This document shows positions 1 through 6,306 of a stretch of 16,639 nucleotides of DNA, in pieces (positions within the stretch are counted from its first letter, which is position 1; the number at the start of each line of letters is the position of its first letter). This stretch comes from CAZVEV01 sp964625865 (GTDB lineage Bacteria > Planctomycetota > Phycisphaerae > SM23-33). The notes under the pieces are model-generated. The model was not told where the DNA came from. It saw only the letters and a program-made list of their open reading frames with translations, and ran no database searches. The stretch covers positions 1-16,639 of the forward strand of contig CAZVEV010000115.1 of NCBI GenBank assembly GCA_964625865.1. Direction: 5' to 3'. Made by a program: the position numbers and the translations under genes.

Positions 1-2
1 GC

Positions 3-170
3 GCAAGTCCCTGTTTCAAAAAAAGTTGCACTACGTTATTGGAAACGGCACTAGACCATATGAAGGGACGGGATGACGGCTGGTTGAATTGGTTGCTGGC
101 TGCAAGTTCCCCTCCAGCCGTTCAATCTGCAATCGTAGATCGTGAATCTACAATCGATTGGTCTGTCTGA
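3..170 (+). CDS. 3' end of an unidentified cassette ORF (5' truncated)
   Basis: A reading frame is open from the window edge to a TGA at 168-170. It gives about 55 residues that include LLETALDHMKGRDDGWLNWL and then a tail, SSPPAVQSAIVDRESTIDWSV, part of which is low-complexity repeat sequence. It would be the gene of the cassette whose attC is at 194-338, and its stop lies 24 bases before that site's R'' box. I do not recognise a family. A competing short frame, 2-76, is also open from the edge (RKSLFQKKLHYVIGNGTRPY and on), so the frame choice is uncertain. Confidence 0.35.
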   Translation, partial: ASPCFKKSCTTLLETALDHMKGRDDGWLNWLLAASSPPAVQSAIVDRESTIDWSV

Positions 171-338
171 AGAAGTTCTTGGCGTGATAGTGTTTACAAC
201 AGATAATGACCCCGCAGGGCCGGTTCGGCCCCCGTCTGTACGGGACTCCGGGGCGTGTCGGCACGGGATGTGCTTTTTCCATTGAGCATGCCCCAGAGCG
301 TTTGCTCAATGGAATTCCATTCAATCATAGTGTTCGGC
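139..338 (+). repeat. Long repeat copy A, containing attC A (194-338)
   Basis: This 200-bp stretch is closely similar to 3781-3978. From 194 it has attC architecture: R'' TTACAAC at 194-200 and R' GTTCGGC at 332-338. AACA pairs with TGTT and ATGA with TCAT next to the boxes. Inside are hairpins GGGCCG/CGGCCC (loop gtt), CCCGT/ACGGG, and a perfect 10-bp arm pair CCATTGAGCA (279-288) with TGCTCAATGG (303-312). The last hairpin is replaced in copy B while its flanks are kept. At 145 bp it is in the size range of long, Vibrio VCR-like attC sites. Confidence 0.72.
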
Positions 339-346
339 TGGCAGGA

Positions 347-844
347 ATGATGAGACCCCGAATTGTGCGACATGGCGGGAATGAGATACTTGAGATATCG
401 TCGTTTGACTTCGACGGTTCTCCGCCTGACATACGCCATAGGATGCTGCGAGAGAAGCAACCTGAGTTTGGTTGGGTTGCCGTTCCCGCACGTCCCCAGG
501 GAATCGAGGTCTTCTACTGGCGACATTACGGCCCAAGGGCATTTGACCTCCGAGTTCGTTGTGGCTTCTGCCGGATCAGCGAGTCTAGCCGACTGTACTG
601 TGCTGACGCCGAGTTGCTCAGGCTCCTTCCCGTCGTGAGGACTGCCTTGGCCTCGACAGTGACCTCGCCCATTCATCACACGGCAGTCTGGCTCGACCCA
701 GTGACAACCCATGTCTTCAGACTGGATGCACATCGGGAAAGCCTCCAACTGCTGTTCCACATGGCAGTATCGAACCTTGAACTAGAGCAACAGAGAGCCG
801 AACCACGGAATGCAGCGGACGACAGAGTCGCCGCTGATTCGTAA
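347..844 (+). CDS. Unknown 165-aa cassette protein
   Basis: The chosen start is ATG 347, nine bases after the R' box of attC A and preceded by the purine-rich GGCAGGA. The frame is open upstream to 206, but that part is the attC sequence itself, so the longer start is unlikely. The product begins MMRPRIVRHGGNEILE and is soluble-looking, with no signal peptide or membrane helix. It contains a pair of cysteines (CGFC, then a later C) and many Arg and His residues. The last 15 residues (EPRNAADDRVAADS end) are encoded by attC at 797-852, and the stop TAA sits just before the R' box. I recognise no family, which is usual for integron cassettes. It is probably translated from a transcript reading in from the left. 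Confidence 0.7.
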   Translation: MMRPRIVRHGGNEILEISSFDFDGSPPDIRHRMLREKQPEFGWVAVPARPQGIEVFYWRHYGPRAFDLRVRCGFCRISESSRLYCADAELLRLLPVVRTALASTVTSPIHHTAVWLDPVTTHVFRLDAHRESLQLLFHMAVSNLELEQQRAEPRNAADDRVAADS

Positions 845-852
845 CGTTCGGC
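797..852 (+). repeat. attC site 1 (56 bp)
   Basis: R'' is GCCGAAC (797-803) and R' is GTTCGGC (846-852), perfect complements of each other. Between them GAAT pairs with ATTC, CAGCGG with CCGCTG and CGAC with GTCG around an AGA loop. Single unpaired bases sit on one arm only, a G before CAGCGG and an A after it, as the extrahelical bases of attC do. The stop codon of the 347-844 gene lies in the spacer before R'. This is the best-formed attC in the window. Confidence 0.88.
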
Positions 853-870
853 AGGGAACGACTGACACAT

Positions 871-2262
871 ATGGTGAAGATATCGACGCTCCTACTGGCC
901 GCTGCACACTGCCTTGCGGCGAGTCCTTTGCCCGCAGGCGATAGGCTCGCAGCGCCGTTTGTGATTCCCCCCAATGGCAAACCGGATGCGTTGATTCGCG
1001 GCATGGATCTTGAGGGACCGACAGCGTTGGCATTCGACTCTCGGAACCGTCCCTATATGTTCGAAAGGCGAGAACCGGAGCACTTCGGGTACATTCTCAC
1101 CTTGCGCAACGGGAAATGGGTGCGTCTGAACTACCTGGACGCCCTAAAAAAGGCGTTCCCTGAGGCATCAGCTCCAAAGGAGCGGTGGCACCATGCACTG
1201 GGATCCCTTGCAATCGACGCGAAAGACAGAATCTATGCTGTGATCGTCACCGATACCGTCGGGGGACAGAAACAGCGGTGGTTCCTTCTCCATTCCGACG
1301 ATATGGGCAAGCATTTCGATGTCTGCCCCTTGCCGGGGATATCGTTTCTCGAAATCTGGACGGGGCACAACAGCCTTGGGCGGCCTCCCGCGGTAGGCTG
1401 CTTGCGCCGACGAAAGGACCATCCGGCCAGATGGACCTCATACCATGATCTGGACGTCTACTTCCCGGCAAAGGCTGGACGGGAGTTTGGACTCGGCAAG
1501 CCGGTCCACGTGACCACCGACTGCTTTGGGATTTCCAATCACTCGGGGGGCTATTCATTTGCGGTTACGCGTGACGCCAAGACCCACCTCGTCTACGCGG
1601 AGATCCCAGAAGACGGCAAAGGTAACCCTACGTACGTGGCCACCGTCGATCGCACCACGAGGAAGGTTGTCGCCAGAAGATACCTGGCCAATGCGCCTCC
1701 TCAGAAGGTTGATGTTCATTCGACCCCGGTCATCGCCGCCGACAGTGCCGGGCTACTGCACGTACTGACGGGCGCTCACGGCCAGCCCTTTCTGAGTACG
1801 CGCTTGGCCAGGCCCAACACGATTGATGGGAGTTGGAGCACGCCCACGCCTCAAACCAGGGACAGGCAGACCTATGCGACGCTGGTGTGTGACTCAGATG
1901 GCCGTCTCCATTGCGTCTATCGGCAGCAGGGCAGTTTGCGTTACGTACACAGATCGCAGGATGCCCCCGCATGGTCCAGCCCCGTGGAGATCGTCAAGCA
2001 ACCGGTCGGGCACCGGGGGTACACAATCTTCTACCACCGTCTTTTCATAGATAGAGCGGATGCCCTGTATCTCAGCTTCACCTTCTATGAATTCAAAACA
2101 GGGAAGAAGGGGCAGTACCCACGAGCCCTTGCACTGTCTGACGACAACGGAAAGTCCTGGCGATTGGCAACGACCGCAGCCCTGCAAGCCCGTGTTAAGG
2201 GAACAGGACAGAATGAGCAACACCCTCCAGGCGACAACCCAAAGGCCGCGCCTGAGGAGTAA
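871..2262 (+). CDS. Secreted BNR_4-type repeat protein carried on an integron cassette
   Basis: This 463-aa protein opens with a hydrophobic signal peptide (MVKISTLLLAAAHCLAASPLPAG) and is probably exported. The body resembles the BNR_4 family of sialidase-fold beta-propellers. Its signature is the stretch around residues 280-310, HSTPVIAADSAGLLHVLTGAHG, with further propeller strands such as CDSDGRLHCVYRQQG and an Asp-box-like SDDNGKSW near the C-terminus. Such planctomycete proteins are found near sulfatases and polysaccharide-degradation genes; substrate and catalysis are not established. ATG 871 follows the R' box of attC site 1, with GGCAGGGA about 13 bases upstream. Residues 449-463, ending KAAPEE, are encoded by the attC at 2215-2270. 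At 1418 bp this is a very large cassette. The next ORF starts 18 bases after the stop. Confidence 0.85.
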   Translation: MVKISTLLLAAAHCLAASPLPAGDRLAAPFVIPPNGKPDALIRGMDLEGPTALAFDSRNRPYMFERREPEHFGYILTLRNGKWVRLNYLDALKKAFPEASAPKERWHHALGSLAIDAKDRIYAVIVTDTVGGQKQRWFLLHSDDMGKHFDVCPLPGISFLEIWTGHNSLGRPPAVGCLRRRKDHPARWTSYHDLDVYFPAKAGREFGLGKPVHVTTDCFGISNHSGGYSFAVTRDAKTHLVYAEIPEDGKGNPTYVATVDRTTRKVVARRYLANAPPQKVDVHSTPVIAADSAGLLHVLTGAHGQPFLSTRLARPNTIDGSWSTPTPQTRDRQTYATLVCDSDGRLHCVYRQQGSLRYVHRSQDAPAWSSPVEIVKQPVGHRGYTIFYHRLFIDRADALYLSFTFYEFKTGKKGQYPRALALSDDNGKSWRLATTAALQARVKGTGQNEQHPPGDNPKAAPEE

Positions 2263-2270
2263 CGTTCAAC
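2215..2270 (+). repeat. attC site 2 (56 bp)
   Basis: R'' is GAGCAAC (2215-2221) and R' is GTTCAAC (2264-2270). The stem pairs CCT with AGG and CAGGCG with CGCCTG, leaving one unpaired C on the left arm as an extrahelical base. It has the same length as attC site 3 at 4583-4638 and shares with it a 24-base identical block (GGCCGCGCCTGAG up to the C of GTTC). It overlaps the last 15 codons and stop of the BNR_4 gene. Confidence 0.8.
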
Positions 2271-2280
2271 AGGAGAGAGA

Positions 2281-3948
2281 ATGAACAGACTGAGAAGAGG
2301 ACAGCTCTGTGGACTCGTACTGGCGGTATGCGCAGCCTGGGCGCCGGTGGTTTGGGGAGCTGAGGGGACGAAGATATCGCTGCCGCAGAAGCGGGCTTCG
2401 CATCCTTATGTGTATGTCGATCGCAGTCATGACTGGCGGTTTTCTTACGACGACCTGGCCGACCGGATGCTGGCCCCGGCGGGCTTTGACGTCATTCTCA
2501 GTGATGCAAGCCTCTCGGCGGTCCCGTCTCTGGGCGTCTTTGATGTCGTCGTGGTGCAGCAGATCTCGTGGCCGACGGCGATGCCCGAGCAGGAGATGGC
2601 GCTTCTGGAAGGCTATGTCCGGCAGGGTGGGAATCTCGTTCTGATCACCAAGCCGGGCGTTCCCGCCGAGAAGCTCGCGCGGCGGTTCGGGTTCGGCGTC
2701 AAAGCCGGCGGCGGCGGGCCGCTGCGGGCGACAGAGGCGATTGTCGCTTTGGGGGCGCCCAAGCAGATCCCCACGCGCGCCGTTCGGTATCACCTGGCCC
2801 CGGCGGCGGGGCACACGGTTCTGGTGCAGGACGCCCGGGGCAATAACGTGGCGGCCGCCCGCACGGTCGGAAAGGGCAAGGTGGTGGTCTGGGCGGACGA
2901 TCACGCCTACTGGGACTTCTGCGCCCAGCGGGACAGGCAGACCGGACAGGTCGCTTCCGGGCCCGCGACGACGGCGGTGTTCAAGTGGCTCGTCGGCAAG
3001 GCCCGGGGCGGGACGAAGGGGCGAGTCCGGCGCGTGTTTGCGGAAAACGTCGAGGCCCGCCGTTCGCTGATCTTCCGCTATTCGCTGCCCAGCGCGAAGG
3101 CGGCCAAGGGGCGGATAGCCCAGGTCGACCGCGTGATGGCCGTCGTGCGCAAGTGCAACGGGATGCTCCCGCCGGCCAAGCCGCCGTTTACGATACACTG
3201 GCTGTCGGCCGGCGGGGGCGGATGGGCCGGCCCGCACGGGGCGGGCGTGTGCGTCTACGGCAAGGACCCGGCGTTCCCGATCAAGGTGATGGGACACGAA
3301 TTGACGCATTCGACAACGGGCCCCTGGCCGCGTGCGTTCAACGAGGGCTGGGCCGTGATCGTCGGCATGCGGTCGGCCGAGGCGTTCGGCTTTGCCGACA
3401 GCGCACGGCTCGAATTGAAACGCAACCTCAAAGGCCTCAATCGCGTGGATCGTTCGCGGCGCACGCTGGACATGATGGACTCCATGACCGGCCCGCCGAA
3501 CCACAACTACCAGAAGAAGGCCATCTGGATGCTGCTGGAACTGGAAAAGCGTTACGGGGCGGACTTCATGGTCCGTTTCCTGGCACGCCGCAGCAAACGC
3601 TACGGGATCAGAAAGGCCATCAACCTCCAGCAGACCTTCGAGCTGTTCGCCGAAACCGCCGGCGACCCCAACATCTGGACCTGGTTCAAACAATGCGGAA
3701 CGTCCGTTCAACTTGTCCCGCCAAACTCGTCACGTCGAAGTTCCTGCGAAGACGGAAGCCTTGGCGACGGCGGATCTACAATCGTAAATCTACAATCGAT
3801 CGGTCTGTCTGAAGAAGTGCTTGGCGTGGTAGTGTTTACAACAGATAATGACCCCGCAGGGCCGGCCCGGCCCCAGTCTGCGTGGGACTCCGGGGCGCGT
3901 CGGCATGGGATGTGCTTTTTCTGGTTAGCACGGCAGTACCGTTACTGA
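2281..3948 (+). CDS. Secreted protein: amidotransferase-like domain plus HExxH zincin, cassette-borne
   Basis: The 555-aa product starts at ATG 2281, with a strong AGGAGAGAGA directly upstream, 17 bases after the R' box of attC site 2. Residues 1-26 form a signal peptide. Residues about 40-235 look like a DUF4350/ThuA-type class I glutamine-amidotransferase fold (FDVVVVQQ, GGNLVLITKPG, GKGKVVVWADD); I see no catalytic triad. Residues about 290-470 carry a gluzincin-type zinc site, HELTH at 339-343 and NEGWA with Glu 355, as in the peptidase-MA-like families. It is likely a peptidase or peptidase-fold binding protein acting outside the cytoplasm. The recognisable domain ends near residue 480; from about 500 the protein is read out of repeat sequence, and from residue 519 out of the attC. 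GC content is higher than in the other cassettes. Confidence 0.85.
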   Translation: MNRLRRGQLCGLVLAVCAAWAPVVWGAEGTKISLPQKRASHPYVYVDRSHDWRFSYDDLADRMLAPAGFDVILSDASLSAVPSLGVFDVVVVQQISWPTAMPEQEMALLEGYVRQGGNLVLITKPGVPAEKLARRFGFGVKAGGGGPLRATEAIVALGAPKQIPTRAVRYHLAPAAGHTVLVQDARGNNVAAARTVGKGKVVVWADDHAYWDFCAQRDRQTGQVASGPATTAVFKWLVGKARGGTKGRVRRVFAENVEARRSLIFRYSLPSAKAAKGRIAQVDRVMAVVRKCNGMLPPAKPPFTIHWLSAGGGGWAGPHGAGVCVYGKDPAFPIKVMGHELTHSTTGPWPRAFNEGWAVIVGMRSAEAFGFADSARLELKRNLKGLNRVDRSRRTLDMMDSMTGPPNHNYQKKAIWMLLELEKRYGADFMVRFLARRSKRYGIRKAINLQQTFELFAETAGDPNIWTWFKQCGTSVQLVPPNSSRRSSCEDGSLGDGGSTIVNLQSIGLSEEVLGVVVFTTDNDPAGPARPQSAWDSGARRHGMCFFWLARQYRY

Positions 3949-3978
3949 GCGGAACTCCATTCAGTCATACTGTTAACG
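3781..3978 (+). repeat. Long repeat copy B, containing attC B (3836-3978)
   Basis: This is the near-duplicate of 139-338. R'' is TTACAAC (3836-3842) and R' is GTTAACG (3972-3978), 143 bp in all. AACAG pairs with CTGTT and ATGAC with GTCAT beside the boxes, better than in copy A. The hairpin GGGCCG/CGGCCC is kept with a changed loop (gcc for gtt). The stretch around 3922-3950 differs completely from copy A, whereas the last 25 bases before R' match again. Just before and into the repeat the 10-mer TCTACAATCG occurs twice (3776-3785 and 3789-3798). Confidence 0.72.
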
Positions 3979-3988
3979 ACAGAGGACG

Positions 3989-4630
3989 ATGACACGACAG
4001 TTCAAGTTACTGATCGCCACGGGAATCGCCGCTGCGGTTCTATGGCGCGTGGAGCTTGAAATGCACGGTTGGGCAGGATTGGACTGGATCGGCTACTTCC
4101 ACTGGGCGATCCCTGCCGGAGCCGCTCTGTTCTTGGGCTGGCTCTTCGTATCTGTGCCGGCGCGTAGTAACGTCCAACGCAGTGCCCTAGTCCTGACAGC
4201 GGCTGTTGCCGGGGCTATCTGGTTTCAGGTGGTCCTATTCGCTCTGTACTACCATTTCAATACCGGGCCGAGCGCCTTCTTGCAGATGCTCGCGGTCGGT
4301 GAGAGCACCTACTCTCAGTATGCAGACGTGATCTATACGGTCGTGCCTGCGACCCCTCTGCTCTTTGCAGGACTGCTCTTCGCGTTCGGGTTCAGACCCA
4401 AGACCGTCCAGCTCATACTCGCCCTCCTTGTCTATGCCTTGGCCTGTCCGGTATCTGTAGTGATTCTTGCCGTCCTTGATCACCGAGGTGGTGCTGATGC
4501 AATCCACACGATTAAGAGTGGAATCATCATACCATTCCTGGTGATCGGGTTAGGGATTCTGGTTCCAATGAAAGGGCAGGGCCAGCAATCTCCTGCAGGC
4601 GACGTCCAGACGGCCGCGCCTGAGGAGTAA
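3989..4630 (+). CDS. Unknown six-helix membrane protein on a cassette
   Basis: This 213-aa protein starts at ATG 3989 with AGAGGA five bases upstream, 17 bases after the R' box of attC B. About six hydrophobic segments are visible, near residues 5-23, 36-56, 65-90, 110-134, 139-163 and 175-194, so it is an inner-membrane protein. I recognise no family and see no conserved polar motif inside the helices that would suggest a transporter or enzyme. The last 15 residues (QQSPAGDVQTAAPEE) are encoded by attC site 3, and the final AAPEE matches the tail of the unrelated BNR_4 cassette protein because both read the same attC. Small membrane proteins of unknown function are common integron cargo. Codon third positions are less GC-rich than in the genes after 4700. 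Confidence 0.8.
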   Translation: MTRQFKLLIATGIAAAVLWRVELEMHGWAGLDWIGYFHWAIPAGAALFLGWLFVSVPARSNVQRSALVLTAAVAGAIWFQVVLFALYYHFNTGPSAFLQMLAVGESTYSQYADVIYTVVPATPLLFAGLLFAFGFRPKTVQLILALLVYALACPVSVVILAVLDHRGGADAIHTIKSGIIIPFLVIGLGILVPMKGQGQQSPAGDVQTAAPEE

Positions 4631-4638
4631 CGTTCTGC
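4583..4638 (+). repeat. attC site 3 (56 bp), last site of the array
   Basis: R' is GTTCTGC (4632-4638). The R'' position reads CAGCAAT (4583-4589), with AAT where AAC is expected. The stem is excellent: CTCCT pairs with AGGAG and CAGGCG with CGCCTG, with a single unpaired G on the left arm. CGTC/GACG can form the tip. No further attC is seen to the right, so this marks the distal end of the recognisable array. Confidence 0.8.
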
Positions 4639-4714
4639 CGGAATAGATCAGCCAACGGGTAGGTTGATGGTGAATGCGATGCAGATGAGATGTAGTTTGG
4701 ACGTTTGCGGCAAG

Positions 4715-6127
4715 ATGATGACACGACGGCGCACTTGTCTCGCTCTGGTCTGTCTGGCTTTGCTGACGGCCTCGGCGCAGGGGGGCCCCGCGGCGCCTAA
4801 CATTGTCCTGATACTTGCGGACGACATGGGGTATGCCGACTGCGGAGCACATGGCTGCACGGACATTCCTACCCCGAGTATGGACCGCGTGGCCCGGGAA
4901 GGGGTCCGTTTCACCTCGGCGTATGCGAACGGGTCCTTCTGCACGCCGACCCGGGTCGCGCTGATGAGTTGTCGCTACCAGCAGAGAACGGGCAACGATG
5001 ACCTGACGTCCATAACCGGTCCACTGCCGAAATCCGTCAAGACGCTCGCCGACCGACTCCGCGAGGCCGGATACGTCACGGGGGTGGTCGGCAAGTGGCA
5101 TCTTGGTTCGGGTATAGGAAAAGGCTACGACCCGCCGGACCGGGGCTTCGACGAGTTCTACGGGTTCCACGGAGGAGGCCACACCTACTTCCCGGCGAAG
5201 ATCGATCCGGCGGACAAGAGGGCCGGCGGCTACAGATCGCCCATCTATCGTCAGGACAAGCCGATCAAGGAGGAGCGTTATCTCACTGACGCCTTCGGCC
5301 AGGAGGCGGCCGCCTTCCTGAAACGCCACCGCAAGTCCGACAAGCCCCTGTTCCTGTTCCTGTCCTTCAACGCGGTCCACACGCCTATGGAGGCCCCGAA
5401 GAAGTACCTCGACCGGTTTCCGGGCCTGTCCGGCAGGCGAAAGACCTATGCCGCCATGCTCAGCGCCATGGACGACGCGGTCGGCCTGGTGCTCAAGGAA
5501 CTTGACGAGTCGGACAAGGCGCGGAACACGCTGGTCATCTTCACCAACGACAACGGCGGCCCCACCACGCGCAATGCCGTCAACGGCTCGCGCAACACGC
5601 CCTTGCGCGGATCCAAATGCGAGACGTTTGAGGGCGGCATCCGCGTTCCGCTCTTTGTACGCTGGCCCGGCGTGATCCGGGCGGGCAGCACGTACAGCGA
5701 AGCGGTAATGACCTTCGATCTCAGCGCGACGGCCTTGCACGCAGCCGGGGCCGACCGGTCGCGGATCGACGGCGTGGACCTGCTGCCTTACCTGACGGGC
5801 AAGAAGACCGGGACGCCTCACGAGGTCCTCTACTGGCGATCGCGCACCCGCAACAACAACTACGCCGTGCGGCGGGGCAACTGGAAGTTCGTCCACTCCA
5901 CGGAAGGTACGGAGCATCCGGGCCCCAGGCATACCCCCGCCCGCGACATGCTGTTCAACCTCGCCGACGACCTGGGCGAGAAGAACGACCTGAGCGCGAA
6001 GCACCCGGACGTCCTTCGGCAGCTCAAGCAGCTCTACTCGACCTGGAGCGACCAGATGGATGCCGACTGCCGCAAACTCGGGATCAAACCCCCCGCTGCT
6101 CGGAAACCGGCGTCCCGGAAGAGGTAG
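4715..6127 (+). CDS. Secreted type I sulfatase (arylsulfatase-like)
   Basis: This 470-aa member of the formylglycine-dependent sulfatase family hydrolyses sulfate esters, in planctomycetes usually of sulfated polysaccharides. From ATG 4715, residues 1-22 are a signal peptide with an Arg-rich start (MMTRRRTCLALVCLALLTAS). Metal ligands are seen in LADDMG (Asp 36, 37) and TNDNGG (Asp 279, Asn 280). The formylglycine motif CTPTR has Cys 76, and KWHLG supplies Lys 127 and His 129. The Cys-type motif needs a maturase (FGE or anSME) encoded elsewhere. The frame is open to 4664, and ATG 4667 behind GGGTAGG is an alternative that would add 16 residues before the signal peptide. It follows the last attC by only 76 bases; whether it belongs to the array is unclear. 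The C-terminal part is typical of the family, and substrate cannot be assigned. Confidence 0.92.
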   Translation: MMTRRRTCLALVCLALLTASAQGGPAAPNIVLILADDMGYADCGAHGCTDIPTPSMDRVAREGVRFTSAYANGSFCTPTRVALMSCRYQQRTGNDDLTSITGPLPKSVKTLADRLREAGYVTGVVGKWHLGSGIGKGYDPPDRGFDEFYGFHGGGHTYFPAKIDPADKRAGGYRSPIYRQDKPIKEERYLTDAFGQEAAAFLKRHRKSDKPLFLFLSFNAVHTPMEAPKKYLDRFPGLSGRRKTYAAMLSAMDDAVGLVLKELDESDKARNTLVIFTNDNGGPTTRNAVNGSRNTPLRGSKCETFEGGIRVPLFVRWPGVIRAGSTYSEAVMTFDLSATALHAAGADRSRIDGVDLLPYLTGKKTGTPHEVLYWRSRTRNNNYAVRRGNWKFVHSTEGTEHPGPRHTPARDMLFNLADDLGEKNDLSAKHPDVLRQLKQLYSTWSDQMDADCRKLGIKPPAARKPASRKR

Positions 6128-6182
6128 AGCAAGTGAGTGCCGCCCATTGCCGCCTCCACGTCGCCCCGGACGGCTAAGACGG

Positions 6183-6268
6183 GCCACAGATTCCGCAGAT
6201 CACGCAGATTTGAAACAACAACGGAGTTGTTTCTTGTTTTGATCTGCGGAATCTGCGAAATCTGTGGC
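6183..6268. repeat. Nested inverted repeat (REP/MITE-like) after the sulfatase gene
   Basis: The outer arms, 6183-6211 and 6241-6268, pair over three blocks, GCCACAGATT, CGCAGAT and CGCAGAT, separated by one and two mismatches. The inner arms GAAACAAC (6212-6219) and GTTGTTTC (6226-6233) pair perfectly around AACGGA and are followed by a T-rich run (CTTGTTTT). Each outer arm is built of a roughly ten-base unit, CGCAGATT. It could end transcription of the sulfatase gene or be a non-autonomous repeat. The rest of the 6128-6306 gap holds nothing else I recognise beyond the RBS of the next gene. Confidence 0.7.
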
Positions 6269-6306
6269 TGATGTTGCCGTCCCGAGCGGGGCGGGAAGGA
6301 CGCGTT

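Larger units (their letters stand above)
1..4638 (+). mobile_element. Integron gene-cassette array (distal part, no integrase in window)
   Basis: Five co-oriented cassettes follow one another, each formed by a GTT core, a ribosome-binding site, one ORF and a site with attC architecture. With the recombination point placed between G and TT of each R' box, the complete cassettes are 333-846, 847-2264, 2265-3972 and 3973-4632; the one before 333 is cut by the window. Integrons acquire such cassettes by IntI-mediated recombination of folded single-stranded attC sites. Since attC lies 3' of each ORF and attI lies at the 5' end of an array, the integrase would be left of base 1. Base composition here, mainly in the cassettes at 347-844, 871-2262 and 3989-4630, is visibly less GC-rich than from about 4700 onward. 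It could instead be an integrase-less attC cluster (CALIN). Confidence 0.82.

Noticed and set aside
206..346. Longer start for the first complete cassette gene
   Set aside because: The extra 47 codons are the long attC sequence, whereas ATG 347 has an RBS and the same GTT-to-ATG distance as the other cassettes.
2266..3711. A 481-codon minus-strand frame opposite the zincin gene
   Set aside because: The + strand protein has a signal peptide, HExxH and a strong RBS; the antisense product has no recognisable feature.
139..3978. The two long repeats as terminal repeats of a composite transposon
   Set aside because: They are in direct orientation, have no transposase between them, and sit exactly at cassette junctions with R''/R' boxes.
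4550..6187. A 545-codon minus-strand frame opposite the sulfatase gene
   Set aside because: The sulfatase is unmistakable from its CTPTR and metal-binding motifs, and the antisense frame also runs across an attC.
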